DNA of 64,000 nucleotides from CAVQWT01 sp963717705 (GTDB lineage Bacteria; Pseudomonadota; Gammaproteobacteria; Burkholderiales; Casimicrobiaceae), in the NCBI GenBank assembly GCA_963717705.1, contig CAVQWT010000003.1, forward strand, positions 186,001-250,000, given 5' to 3'. The position numbers and the translations under genes were made by a program. Numbering within the stretch: position 1 is the first letter of the stretch; every line of letters starts with the position of its first letter. Positions 24,946-32,682 of the stretch are shown here, piece by piece. Below the pieces are notes generated by a model. The model did no database searches. It saw only the letters and a program-made list of their open reading frames with translations, and was not told the origin of the DNA.

Positions 24946-24964
24946 AATACTCCGGATGGGTGAT
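24946..24964 (+). promoter_or_regulatory. Putative sulfur-regulon operator (soe side)
   Basis: The 19-bp sequence AATACTCC-N3-TGGGTGAT is found again in the dsrA/sqr promoter region (41267-41285, minus strand), with all 16 fixed bases identical. Here it lies 143 bases upstream of soeA and 165 bases upstream of the kinase gene. It is partly overlapped by the 10-bp palindrome GGTGATCACC (24959-24968). On the soeA side a -10-like TATAGA (24921-24926 complement) lies about 20 bases from its edge, where an activator could touch RNA polymerase. Confidence 0.6.
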
Positions 24965-25018
24965 CACCGCGACGGTCTGCCGCGCACTTGTGCGGCGTCA
25001 AGGCCTCGGCGCCCCCGG

Positions 25019-25047
25019 TTGCACCGGGGTGTCGCAGGCACCATAAT
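25019..25047 (+). promoter_or_regulatory. Candidate sigma70 promoter of the kinase/regulator operon
   Basis: A -35 hexamer TTGCAC (25019-25024), a 17-base spacer and a -10 hexamer CATAAT (25042-25047) lie 82 bases upstream of the GTG start at 25129. The predicted transcript would begin near 25054 and contain the perfect hairpin at 25068-25099. Found by eye; no transcript data. Confidence 0.5.
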
Positions 25048-25067
25048 CGATCGATATCCGAGCAGCG

Positions 25068-25099
25068 GACCGTGCGGCAGGCCGACCTGCCGCACGGTC
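25068..25099 (+). promoter_or_regulatory. Perfect 14-bp inverted repeat in the kinase leader
   Basis: A 14-bp perfect stem (25068-25081 with 25086-25099) closes a 4-base loop CCGA. It lies about 18 bases before the GGAGG ribosome-binding site (25117-25121) and has no T-tract, so it is not an ordinary terminator. It could be an mRNA-stabilizing leader hairpin, a translational control element, or a dimeric-protein operator for autoregulation. Confidence 0.7.
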
Positions 25100-25128
25100 G
25101 AACGTTCGCCCCGAATGGAGGAAGCCCG

Positions 25129-26340
25129 GTGACGCCATCGCCCGTCGGTCGCCTGCGCGCCGATGCCCCCCGGATCGCCGACCCCGCCCCGCCGTCTCGT
25201 CTCTCGAGCCGCGGCGCCGAAGGCCGGCCCGTCGCGGACGGCCGGCAGGACGGCGAAATCGTTGCGGCGCTGCAGCCGATGCTGGAGGCCATCGTCCGCC
25301 TGGCCGGCGCCGACGCGGGGACGATCAAGGTCATCGGCCAGAACGGCGCCTCGTTCGAGCCCGTGGTCACCGTCGGCCTCGCGCACCGCCACGGCCTGGT
25401 CCAGTCCTGGTGCACGACCTGCGTCGAGTCGCGCGATGCGGACAGCCCGTGCGTGCGCAGCGACCTCTGCGGCCACGACGACCGGATTCCCGCCGATGCG
25501 ACAGGCCCCGTGTGCAAGCACCAGGTCGCGGTGCCGCTGCGCCACAAGGATCGCCCCGTGGGCGCGCTGAACCTGATGTTCGCCGCCGAATGCACGCTGC
25601 CGCCGGCGATGAGCCCGCTGCTGCGCGCCGCCGGCGACCTCATCGGGATGACCCTCGACAACGCCCGCCTGGCGCGCGAGAACCTGCGCATCCGCCTGAC
25701 CAGCGAGCGCCAGATGCTCGCCAACGAGGTCCACGACTCGCTGGCGCAGGGACTCACCTACATGCGGATGCGGATGAGCCTGCTGCGCGACGCGATCCGC
25801 GACGACGACGAGGTGCGGGTGCAGAAGCTGTGCAACGACGTCGACGACACGCTCGGCAATTCGCAGGGGCGGCTGCGCGAACTGATCACCTACTTCCGCA
25901 GCCGGATGGACCCGGAGGGCCTGGTGCACGCGCTGCGCCAGACGAGCGACCGCTTTTTCGACCGCACCGGCATCGCCCTCACGTTCGACAACCGCGTCGC
26001 CGAGCTGCACCTGCCGCCCGACCGCGAGATCGAGGTCTTCCACATCGCCCAGGAAGCGCTCGCCAACGTCGCGCGGCACGCCCACGCGACCCGCGCGGCG
26101 CTGGTGCTGGACCGCGAGGGCGGCAACTACCGGCTGGCCGTCGAGGACGACGGGGTCGGCTTCGCCGGCGCGTCGGGCGCCCCGGGCCGGGAGGACTCGG
26201 GACACTTCGGCATTGCGATCATGCGCGAGCGCGCCGACCGCCTGGGCGGGAGCATCACCCTCGGCCGGGCCGGTGGCGCCGGCACGCGGCTCGAACTCGT
26301 GTTTCCCGCCAACCCGCCGACCGACGAGGCGCCACGATGA
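25129..26340 (+). CDS. Soluble NarX-type sensor histidine kinase
   Basis: A 403-residue cytoplasmic kinase, no membrane segments. After a ~40-residue disordered start comes a GAF-like domain (about 45-180). Five cysteines cluster there (C95, C98, C108, C114, C129, in WCTTCVE...PCVRSDLCGHDD...VCKHQ), suggesting a metal or iron-sulfur redox sensor. Then a HisKA_3 dimerization domain follows with phospho-acceptor H202 in ANEVHDSLAQGL, and a HATPase domain with EALANVARHAHAT and DDGVGF. The GTG start is chosen for its GGAGG site 8 bases upstream. It overlaps its response regulator by 4 bases. Divergent from soeA, it probably regulates sulfur oxidation; that target is inferred from position. Confidence 0.85.
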   Translation: MTPSPVGRLRADAPRIADPAPPSRLSSRGAEGRPVADGRQDGEIVAALQPMLEAIVRLAGADAGTIKVIGQNGASFEPVVTVGLAHRHGLVQSWCTTCVESRDADSPCVRSDLCGHDDRIPADATGPVCKHQVAVPLRHKDRPVGALNLMFAAECTLPPAMSPLLRAAGDLIGMTLDNARLARENLRIRLTSERQMLANEVHDSLAQGLTYMRMRMSLLRDAIRDDDEVRVQKLCNDVDDTLGNSQGRLRELITYFRSRMDPEGLVHALRQTSDRFFDRTGIALTFDNRVAELHLPPDREIEVFHIAQEALANVARHAHATRAALVLDREGGNYRLAVEDDGVGFAGASGAPGREDSGHFGIAIMRERADRLGGSITLGRAGGAGTRLELVFPANPPTDEAPR

Positions 26341-27005
26341 CTGCGAATGACCCCATCCGGGTCGTCCTGATCGACGATCACGGCCTGTGCCGCCGCGGCC
26401 TGTGCGAGCTGCTCGAGGCACGCGCCGGGATGAAGGTTGCCGGCCACACCGGCAGCGCCGACGAGGCGGTGCGCCTGCTGCGCGACGAGCGGCCCGACCT
26501 CGCGATCATGGACCTGCGGATGTCGCCGGTCGACGGTCACCACCTGCTCACCCGGCTGCGCGCCGAAGGCATCGACACGCCGGTAGTCGTGCTGACGATG
26601 AGCGATGCCCAGGAGGACCTGGGGCGGGCGTTCCGGGCCGGCGTCCGCGGCTACCTGCTCAAGGACATGGATCCCGACGACGTCATCGACGCCATCCGGC
26701 GGACGGCGCGGGGCGAAGTGGTCGTGGCCCCGGCGATGGCGCTCAAGCTGGTCGACCTGCTGCTGCCGACGCAGCCGGGCACCACGCGCGCTGACTACAT
26801 GAAGTCGCTGACCGAGCGCGAGCGCGAAATCCTGCAGCACCTGTCCAACGGCAAGAGCAACAAGGCCATCGCGCAGGCGCTGGGCATCAGCCACGACACG
26901 GTGAAGCTCCACGTCCGCCACATCCTGTCGAAGCTGGGCCTGCGGTCGCGCGTCGAGGCTGCGGTGTTCGCCGTCGAGCACCGCGCCGAGGCGGCTTCCG
27001 GCTAG
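26337..27005 (+). CDS. NarL/LuxR-family response regulator
   Basis: A 222-residue regulator. The receiver domain has the acidic pair in VVLIDDH, phospho-acceptor D59 (LAIMDLRMSPVDG), the threonine in VVVLTMSD and K in YLLKDMD. A LuxR-type HTH follows at about 155-215 (SLTEREREILQHLSNGKSNKAIAQALGIS, then HVRHILSKLGL). It partners the upstream kinase (ATGA overlap). Its stop codon interlocks with that of the convergent cobA over the palindrome CTAG (27002-27005). It is a candidate binder of the AATACTCC-N3-TGGGTGAT motif. Confidence 0.9.
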   Translation: MTANDPIRVVLIDDHGLCRRGLCELLEARAGMKVAGHTGSADEAVRLLRDERPDLAIMDLRMSPVDGHHLLTRLRAEGIDTPVVVLTMSDAQEDLGRAFRAGVRGYLLKDMDPDDVIDAIRRTARGEVVVAPAMALKLVDLLLPTQPGTTRADYMKSLTEREREILQHLSNGKSNKAIAQALGISHDTVKLHVRHILSKLGLRSRVEAAVFAVEHRAEAASG

Positions 27006-27832
27006 GGCGAGCCGGCGCCCGGATCGACCGCGAGCCGCTCCGCCGCAGGGCGCGCCGTCGCGTCCGGGCGGTACCAGTTCAGCCGTTCGCGCAGGCGCAC
27101 GACGTCACCGATGATGATCAGCGTCGGCGGCGTCAGCATCGCATCGGCGACTTGGCTCGCCAGCGTGCGCAGCGTGCCGGTGACGACCCGCTGCTCGCGC
27201 GTGGTCCCCTGCTGGACGACCGCCGCCGGGGTGTCGGCGGAGAGGCCATGGGCGACCATGCCCGCGCACAGCACCGGCAGGCCGAGCAGCCCCATGTAGA
27301 CGACCACCGTCTGCCGCGGCCGCGCCAGCGCCGGCCAGTCGAGGTCCATGCTGCCGTCCTTGAGGTGGCCCGTCACGAACAGGCAGGCCTGCGCGCAGTC
27401 GCGATGCGTCAACGGAATGCCCGCATACGACGCCACGCCCAGCGCCGCGGTGATGCCGGGCACGACCTCGAAGCGCACTCCCTGCGCCGCGAGGGTGTCG
27501 ATCTCCTCGCCGCCGCGGCCGAAGATGAACGGGTCGCCGCCCTTCAGCCGCAGGACCCGCAGGCCCTCCTTCGCCAGGCGCACCAACATCTCGTTGATCG
27601 CCTCCTGCGGCATCGTGTGCCGATCGCGCTCCTTGCCGACATAGACGCGCCGCGTCGACGAGGGCAGCAGGTCGAGCACGTCCTTCGACACCAGGTGGTC
27701 GTAGAGGGCGACGTCCGCGGTCTGCATCAACCGGTACGCGCGCAACGTCAGCAGCTCGGGGTCGCCGGGGCCGGCGCCGACCAGGTAGACCTCGCCGCGC
27801 GACGCCGGGGCGTCGGGATGATTCGCTTCCAT
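27002..27832 (-). CDS. cobA: Uroporphyrinogen-III C-methyltransferase (siroheme synthesis)
   Basis: SUMT of 276 residues using S-adenosylmethionine to make precorrin-2, the first step to siroheme. Motifs: VYLVGAGPGDPELLTLRAYR at the N-terminus, LRLKGGDPFIFGRGGEE, and VVPGITAALGVASYAGIPLTHRD. It is the final gene of the dsr operon, 29 bases after dsrR, and would supply the siroheme (amidated by DsrN) of DsrAB. Two ATGs six bases apart are possible. The second (27832) is preferred because an AGGA block lies 8 bases before it. No CysG dehydrogenase/ferrochelatase fusion is present. Confidence 0.93.
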   Translation of the reverse strand: MEANHPDAPASRGEVYLVGAGPGDPELLTLRAYRLMQTADVALYDHLVSKDVLDLLPSSTRRVYVGKERDRHTMPQEAINEMLVRLAKEGLRVLRLKGGDPFIFGRGGEEIDTLAAQGVRFEVVPGITAALGVASYAGIPLTHRDCAQACLFVTGHLKDGSMDLDWPALARPRQTVVVYMGLLGLPVLCAGMVAHGLSADTPAAVVQQGTTREQRVVTGTLRTLASQVADAMLTPPTLIIIGDVVRLRERLNWYRPDATARPAAERLAVDPGAGSP

Positions 27833-27861
27833 GGGCATCGTCCTCGCTCGGGACCGGGCGG

Positions 27862-28251
27862 TCAGCCCGGATCGCTGCGGCAGCCGCAGCCGCCGCCACC
27901 CCCGCCGCAGCCCTGGGGGGCGGTGGCGGACGCCGCCGCCGGCTCGGCGGCCGCCGCCGGCGCCGCGTCGTTGGGGTTGATGAAGATGAACCGGAGGTCG
28001 CCGGGTTCGTATTCGACGAAATCGAGCGTCATGCCGTCGAGCAGGCCGGTGTCGCGCGGCGACACGATCAGCGCGATGCCCTCCGACGTAACGACGAGGT
28101 CGTCGTTGCGTGCCTCGTCGAATCCCATCGCGTAATGGAGCGAGCCGTCGGCGTCGCGGCGCGCGGCGATGCGCAGCCCCATCTCGTCGGACTCCGATTG
28201 CGTGGCCGCGACCCGGATCTGCTGCGCGGCGCTGGGCGTGACGGTGATCAT
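27862..28251 (-). CDS. dsrR: DsrR, IscA/HesB-like protein
   Basis: A 129-residue A-type iron-sulfur-assembly-like protein: ITVTPSAAQQIRVAATQSESDEMGLRIAARR, then LDFVEYEPGDLRFIFINPNDA. The three cluster-binding cysteines of IscA are missing from the core, as described for DsrR of purple sulfur bacteria. Unusually, an Ala-rich linker leads to a tail GCGGGGGGCGCRSDPG with three cysteines. DsrR is linked in other organisms to dsr expression. It lies between a DsrC-like gene and cobA in the dsr operon. Confidence 0.8.
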   Translation of the reverse strand: MITVTPSAAQQIRVAATQSESDEMGLRIAARRDADGSLHYAMGFDEARNDDLVVTSEGIALIVSPRDTGLLDGMTLDFVEYEPGDLRFIFINPNDAAPAAAAEPAAASATAPQGCGGGGGGCGCRSDPG

Positions 28252-28314
28252 GGCGTCCTTTCATCGAGGCAGGGACGGACAGCGCCGGACGCTCCGGATC
28301 GCGCGCCGGCCATT

Positions 28315-28674
28315 CTAGTGCTCGCCCTTGGTGCGCAGCAATCCGGCCAGCCGGTTGCCCTGCTTCTGCGGGCCGCCGCGCGGAAACATCTCGTGCAACT
28401 GGTGGTTCGATCCGCGCTCGGGTCCCCACGCCTCGGTGAAGTGGCGGATCATCACGCGCACCTGGGCCTGGACGCCATGCTCGAACCAGAACTCGCGCAG
28501 GAAGCGGATGACCTCCCAGTGCGCCGGCGTCAGCGCCAGTCCTTCGTGCCGCGCCAGCTCGCGCGCGAATTCCTCCGACCACTGGTCGCGGTCGACAAGA
28601 TAGCCCTCGCTGTCGGTCTCGATGCGCCTGCCGGCGACCTCGACGTGCTGCGGCGGCTGGCGGGTCGTGCCCAT
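28315..28674 (-). CDS. Cysteine-less DsrC/TusE-family paralogue
   Basis: A 119-residue member of the TusE/DsrC/DsvC family: EVAGRRIETDSEGYLVDRDQW, then LTPAHWEVIRFLREFWFEHGVQAQVRVMI. The C-terminal arm reads FPRGGPQKQGNRLAGLLRTKGEH. DsrC has cysteines at the positions of N and near the end; this copy has neither. It therefore cannot carry a persulfide or trisulfide. It may act as a regulatory or competing partner of DsrMKJOP or DsrAB. Located between dsrN and dsrR in the main dsr operon. Confidence 0.85.
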   Translation of the reverse strand: MGTTRQPPQHVEVAGRRIETDSEGYLVDRDQWSEEFARELARHEGLALTPAHWEVIRFLREFWFEHGVQAQVRVMIRHFTEAWGPERGSNHQLHEMFPRGGPQKQGNRLAGLLRTKGEH

Positions 28675-28697
28675 CGCGTGGACGCGCGGCGCCGCCG

Positions 28698-30170
28698 TCA
28701 CAGGACGGCCGCTTCCCGGCCGCGCGCCGGCGGGAGGTAGACGATGTTGTCCTGGCGCCGCCGCCGGTAGTCGGCGTGGCGGACGAAGTCGACGAAGCGC
28801 GCCGCCCAGTCGTTGCCGCCCGCGCTGCGCAGGTGCGCGTACGACGCGAGCACGTTGCGGACGACGATGCCGTCGCGCCGGCCGTCGACCCCGTGGCCGC
28901 GCTTGACGGTGTACGCGTACCGCAGGTCGGCGGGCAGGTTCTCGATGCTCGAATAGTGGAATTCGTGCGCCCGCAGCGCGGCGCCGCCCGCCTCCGCCTC
29001 CGCCTCGGTCCACGGACAGTCCGGTGTCCGCTCGAGGTTCACGTAGCCGCGACCCACGGGCCGGTCGTGCATCACCACGTCCCCGGGAATCGCGCCGACC
29101 ATCTTGTGCGTCTGCCCCTTGTACGTCAGCGTGCGGGCGAGATACATGAGGCCGCCGCACTCGGCGTAGACCGGCAGGCCGGCGTCGACCGCGCCGCGGA
29201 TGCGCGTACGCAGCGCGGAGTTCGCCTCGAGTTCCGCCGCGTGAAGCTCCGGAAAGCCCCCGCCGATGAACAGCCCGTCCACGCTGGGCAGCTGCGTGTC
29301 GTTCAAGGTGTCGATCCCGACCAGCGTCGCGCCGGCGGCGCGCAGCGCATCGAGGTCGTCGGCATAGTAGAAGCCGAACGCGCGGTCCTGCGCGACGCCG
29401 ATGCGCAGGTCCGGCGCGGCGGCCGGCGGATACGGGTCGGCAACGGCATCGCCCGGGACGGCCAGCGGCGGCACGTCGGACGCGATGCGCAGCAGCAGGT
29501 CGAGATCGACCTGCGCGCCCACCACCGCGCCGATCGCGGCGACGCGCTGCTCGGCGCCGTCGGCTTCGTTGCTTGGCGTCAATCCCAGGTGACGCTCGGC
29601 GATCCCGAGGCGTGGATCGCACTGCACGGCGCCCAGAACGCGCACGTCGGTGTAATGCTCGACCACCATCCGCAGCTTGGCCTCGTGCCGGCTGCCGCCG
29701 AGGTTGTTGAGGATGACGCCGGCGATCCTGACGTCCCGGTCGAACGCCTGGTAGCCGAGGATCAGCGGGGCGATGCCGCGGGTCATCCCGCGCGAGTCGA
29801 TCACCAGCACGACCGGCAGGCCGAGCGCCTTGGCCAGCGCCGCGTTGCTGTTGCTGCCGTCGAGCGCCAGGCCGTCGTAGAGCCCCTTGTTGCCCTCGAC
29901 CACGCAGACGTCGGCGGCGGCGGCGTGACGCCGGAACGTGCCGCGGTACTCGGCCGCTTCCGACAGGTAGGGGTCGAGATTGCGGCAGCGGCGACCGGTG
30001 GCGGTCGTCAGCCACATCGGGTCGATGTAGTCCGGCCCCTTCTTGAACGCCTGGACCGCGAGCCCGCGGTCGCGCAGCGCCCGGCACAGGCCGATGGCCA
30101 CCGTCGTCTTGCCGGAGGACTTGTGGGTCGCGGAGACCAGCACGCGGCGCGGGTTGGCGGCGGCCGCCAT
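28698..30170 (-). CDS. dsrN: DsrN, siroheme amidase (cobyrinate a,c-diamide synthase family)
   Basis: A 490-residue glutamine-dependent amidase. The N-terminal synthetase domain has the P-loop THKSSGKTTVAIGL, KKGPDYIDPMWL and VEGNKGLYDGL. The C-terminal glutaminase-like domain carries the nucleophile in YAECGGLMYLAR and an HEFHYSS motif with the catalytic His. In Dsr sulfur oxidizers DsrN converts siroheme to siroheme amide, the DsrAB cofactor. Its ATG shares one base with the dsrP stop (TGATG). Confidence 0.92.
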   Translation of the reverse strand: MAAAANPRRVLVSATHKSSGKTTVAIGLCRALRDRGLAVQAFKKGPDYIDPMWLTTATGRRCRNLDPYLSEAAEYRGTFRRHAAAADVCVVEGNKGLYDGLALDGSNSNAALAKALGLPVVLVIDSRGMTRGIAPLILGYQAFDRDVRIAGVILNNLGGSRHEAKLRMVVEHYTDVRVLGAVQCDPRLGIAERHLGLTPSNEADGAEQRVAAIGAVVGAQVDLDLLLRIASDVPPLAVPGDAVADPYPPAAAPDLRIGVAQDRAFGFYYADDLDALRAAGATLVGIDTLNDTQLPSVDGLFIGGGFPELHAAELEANSALRTRIRGAVDAGLPVYAECGGLMYLARTLTYKGQTHKMVGAIPGDVVMHDRPVGRGYVNLERTPDCPWTEAEAEAGGAALRAHEFHYSSIENLPADLRYAYTVKRGHGVDGRRDGIVVRNVLASYAHLRSAGGNDWAARFVDFVRHADYRRRRQDNIVYLPPARGREAAVL

Positions 30171-31372
30171 CAGTCGTCCCCCGCCGCGGCGGCGCGCCCC
30201 GCGGGCAGCTCGTCGTCGGGTGCGAACGGCAACACGCGCAGGCCGATGACGGTGATCAGCGCCGCGATCGCGACTCCGCCGATCCCCAGCAGCAGCTCCG
30301 GCAGCCGCGGCGAGTATGCGGCGATCTGCCCGTCGCCGAAGCTGCTGTCCGCCTGGTAGCCGGGGAAGATCTCGAGCGGCCACGCCTGGCCGCCGATGAT
30401 GAACACGTACAGCAGCGCCAGCGCGCCGGCGATCGTCAGCAGCGATGCGGCGAGCACCGACCTCGGACCGCCCAGCCGCGGATGGAACACCAGGACCAGC
30501 GGCGCGATGCTGCCGGCCACGACGTAGCCCCACCAGAACAGCGCCGGATAGACGCCGCCGTCGATCAGGATGAAGCGCTCGAAGGCGACCTGCCGGGCGA
30601 AGTAGGCGTTGGTCAGGTGTTGGACCAGCGTCAGGTACAGCACCGCGGCGATGAAGAGGCCCAGCAGGTTGCGCATCCGCCGCAGCACGTCCGGCGGCGC
30701 CGCAGCGTCGGTCCATGCACAGATCGCCGACTGCACCACGAGGAAGACGGCGAGCCCCCACGCGAACGACATCACGATGAACAGGGGCGGCAGCAGCGCG
30801 CTGCCGTACGCCTGGCGCGCGACCAGGAACGCGAAGATCGCGCCGGTTCCCGTCGTCAGCACGATCCGCCAGATGAAGGCGGCGAGTCCGACCCGGCCGG
30901 AGTGGACCTTCATCCGCCGCTCCATCAGCGTCCACAGGTAGACGGCGACGATCGCGAACATGCCCGAATAGAGAAACACGTTCCACGCGAAGACGGAGGT
31001 GAAGTTGTAGTGCGTCGCGGCGACGATCATCCGCTCCGGCCGGCCGAGATCGAGCATCAGCACGGCGAGGCCGCCGGCGAGCAGCGCGATGCAGAGAAGG
31101 CCGGACAGCGGCGCGCGCGCCTTGTACGCCGCCTTGCCGAACACCGAGCCGATCGACGCCACGTTGAGCGCCCCCGACGCGGCGACGATCAGGAAGATCG
31201 CGAACACGTGCGGCAGGCCCCAGACGATCCGGTTGTTCATCCCGGTGACGATGTGGCCGTTCTCCTCCATGTAGTGCGCGGCCGCGAGCCCGGCGAGCAC
31301 GACCAGCCCGAGCAGCGCCGCCAGCAGCCAGAACCGGCGCGTGTCCCGTCGCGTGAAGTCGGTGGCGGCCAT
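30170..31372 (-). CDS. dsrP: DsrP, NrfD-type membrane subunit of DsrMKJOP
   Basis: A 400-residue integral membrane protein with about ten helices. It begins TDFTRRDTRRFWLLAALLGLVVL and contains LMLDLGRPERMIVAATHYNFTSVFAWNVFLYSGMF, the NrfD/PsrC signature. Together with DsrO it forms the second quinone-interacting half of the DsrMKJOP complex. It follows dsrO by 6 bases and touches dsrN. Length and motif order match dsrP of Allochromatium-type clusters. Confidence 0.94.
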   Translation of the reverse strand: MAATDFTRRDTRRFWLLAALLGLVVLAGLAAAHYMEENGHIVTGMNNRIVWGLPHVFAIFLIVAASGALNVASIGSVFGKAAYKARAPLSGLLCIALLAGGLAVLMLDLGRPERMIVAATHYNFTSVFAWNVFLYSGMFAIVAVYLWTLMERRMKVHSGRVGLAAFIWRIVLTTGTGAIFAFLVARQAYGSALLPPLFIVMSFAWGLAVFLVVQSAICAWTDAAAPPDVLRRMRNLLGLFIAAVLYLTLVQHLTNAYFARQVAFERFILIDGGVYPALFWWGYVVAGSIAPLVLVFHPRLGGPRSVLAASLLTIAGALALLYVFIIGGQAWPLEIFPGYQADSSFGDGQIAAYSPRLPELLLGIGGVAIAALITVIGLRVLPFAPDDELPAGRAAAAGDD

Positions 31373-31378
31373 CGCGCG

Positions 31379-32110
31379 TCAGAGCCCCTGGTAGCGCACG
31401 CCGGGGCCGAGTTGCAGGTCCGGCCGCAGCGCGGCGGTGCTGAACTGGGCGATCCGCCGGGAGATCTCGCTCGCCGGATCGTTGAGGTTGCCGAACAGGA
31501 TCGCGTTGTGTCCGGTCGCCGCGCAGGCCTCGACGCAGGCCGGAATCCGGTCGCGGTCGATGCGGTGGACGCACAGTGTGCAGGACTCGACGCAGCCCTT
31601 GCCGCGCGGCACGTCCGGCTTCTGGTCGGTGACCGGCTCGTGGACGAACGAGCGCGCCTGGTAGGGGCAGGCCATCATGCAGTAGCGGCAGCCGATGCAG
31701 GTGTGGCGGTCGACGAGGACGATGCCGTCGGCGCGCTTGAACGACGCGCCGGTGGGGCAGACGTCGACGCACGGCGGCTCGGCGCAGTGCTGGCACATCA
31801 CCGGCGCCGACTTCGCCGGGCCGCCGCGCAGGTCCTTGAGCTCGACCTTGCGGATCCACTGCGCGGACGTCGGCGACTTCGCGCCCGGCAGGCCGTTCTC
31901 CCTGTCGCAGGCGACCACGCAGGCGTCGCAGTCCGACGCGCAGCGGTTGACGTCGACCAGCATGCCCCAGCGCACCGCCTTCGACGCCGGCTCGGCGGGC
32001 GGGCGGCCCTGCGCGAGCTCGAACAGCGTGACGCCGGGCGCGAGCGTGATGCCCGCAAATGCGGCACCCCAGCCCAGCACCTGCCGCCGGCCGCGATCGA
32101 CGTTGCTCAT
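31379..32110 (-). CDS. dsrO: DsrO, periplasmic iron-sulfur subunit of DsrMKJOP
   Basis: A 243-residue ferredoxin-type protein with a Tat signal (RGRRQVLGWGAAFAGITL), so it is exported folded. It carries several [4Fe-4S] motifs: CASDCDACVVAC, CQHCAEPPCVDVCPTG, CIGCRYCMMACPYQ and CTLCVHR with later Cys residues. It links the DsrJ hemes to the DsrP membrane subunit. The start ATG at 32110 gives a 6-residue lead before the twin arginines. Its 5' gap to dsrJ is 64 bases. Confidence 0.94.
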   Translation of the reverse strand: MSNVDRGRRQVLGWGAAFAGITLAPGVTLFELAQGRPPAEPASKAVRWGMLVDVNRCASDCDACVVACDRENGLPGAKSPTSAQWIRKVELKDLRGGPAKSAPVMCQHCAEPPCVDVCPTGASFKRADGIVLVDRHTCIGCRYCMMACPYQARSFVHEPVTDQKPDVPRGKGCVESCTLCVHRIDRDRIPACVEACAATGHNAILFGNLNDPASEISRRIAQFSTAALRPDLQLGPGVRYQGL

Positions 32111-32174
32111 CGCACCCCCATGCCCGCGGCCCGGATCGACGCGCCCTGCCCGTCGCGAGACGGCGCGCGGGCGC

Positions 32175-32678
32175 TCATCGCGGCGCCCCTGCGGGCGGGA
32201 CGGTGTTCGCGGCAACCCCGGCCGCAGCGCGGTCGGAATGGCATTCGAAGCAGTCGAGCTTGACCGCCGCGTACCGGTGGCAGCTTTCGCAGAACGCGTC
32301 CCTGGCTCCGGTGACGCGGCCCGTCTCCCGGCTCGCGTGGCAGGCGACGCAGTTGGCCAGGCTGTGCTGCGTCGTCCGCACGCCTTCATGCACCGTGCGG
32401 TCGCGGTGGTGCTTCAGCAGCTCCATGTGATTGCGCCGCATGAACTGCGTGTCCTCGACGCATCGCCCCGGTGCGCTGATGGCCACCGCCGGCATCGGCA
32501 CCCGCGAGGTCGCACTGTCGGCCGCCGTCGCCGCCGCGGGGCCAAGCGTCGCGAGGGCGAGCGCAAGCGCCGCGATCCACGCCCCGAACCCGGTGCGGGA
32601 CCCGGACGGCGGCGTGCCGCCTCCGGCGCGGCCCGAGTTGGCAGCCGGGACGCCGAGCGAGTTGCCGCGCATCGCCAT
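32175..32678 (-). CDS. dsrJ: DsrJ, triheme cytochrome c of DsrMKJOP
   Basis: A 167-residue periplasmic-facing cytochrome anchored by one N-terminal helix (about residues 32-52). Three CxxCH heme sites lie at residues 110-114 (CVACH), 130-134 (CESCH) and 143-147 (CFECH). C73 in GRCVEDTQFMRRNHM corresponds to the unusual cysteine heme ligand known from Allochromatium DsrJ. The N-terminal ~30 residues before the helix are longer than usual, so a later start is possible. It directly follows dsrL (4-base gap). Confidence 0.92.
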   Translation of the reverse strand: MAMRGNSLGVPAANSGRAGGGTPPSGSRTGFGAWIAALALALATLGPAAATAADSATSRVPMPAVAISAPGRCVEDTQFMRRNHMELLKHHRDRTVHEGVRTTQHSLANCVACHASRETGRVTGARDAFCESCHRYAAVKLDCFECHSDRAAAGVAANTVPPAGAPR

Positions 32679-32682
32679 GGCG

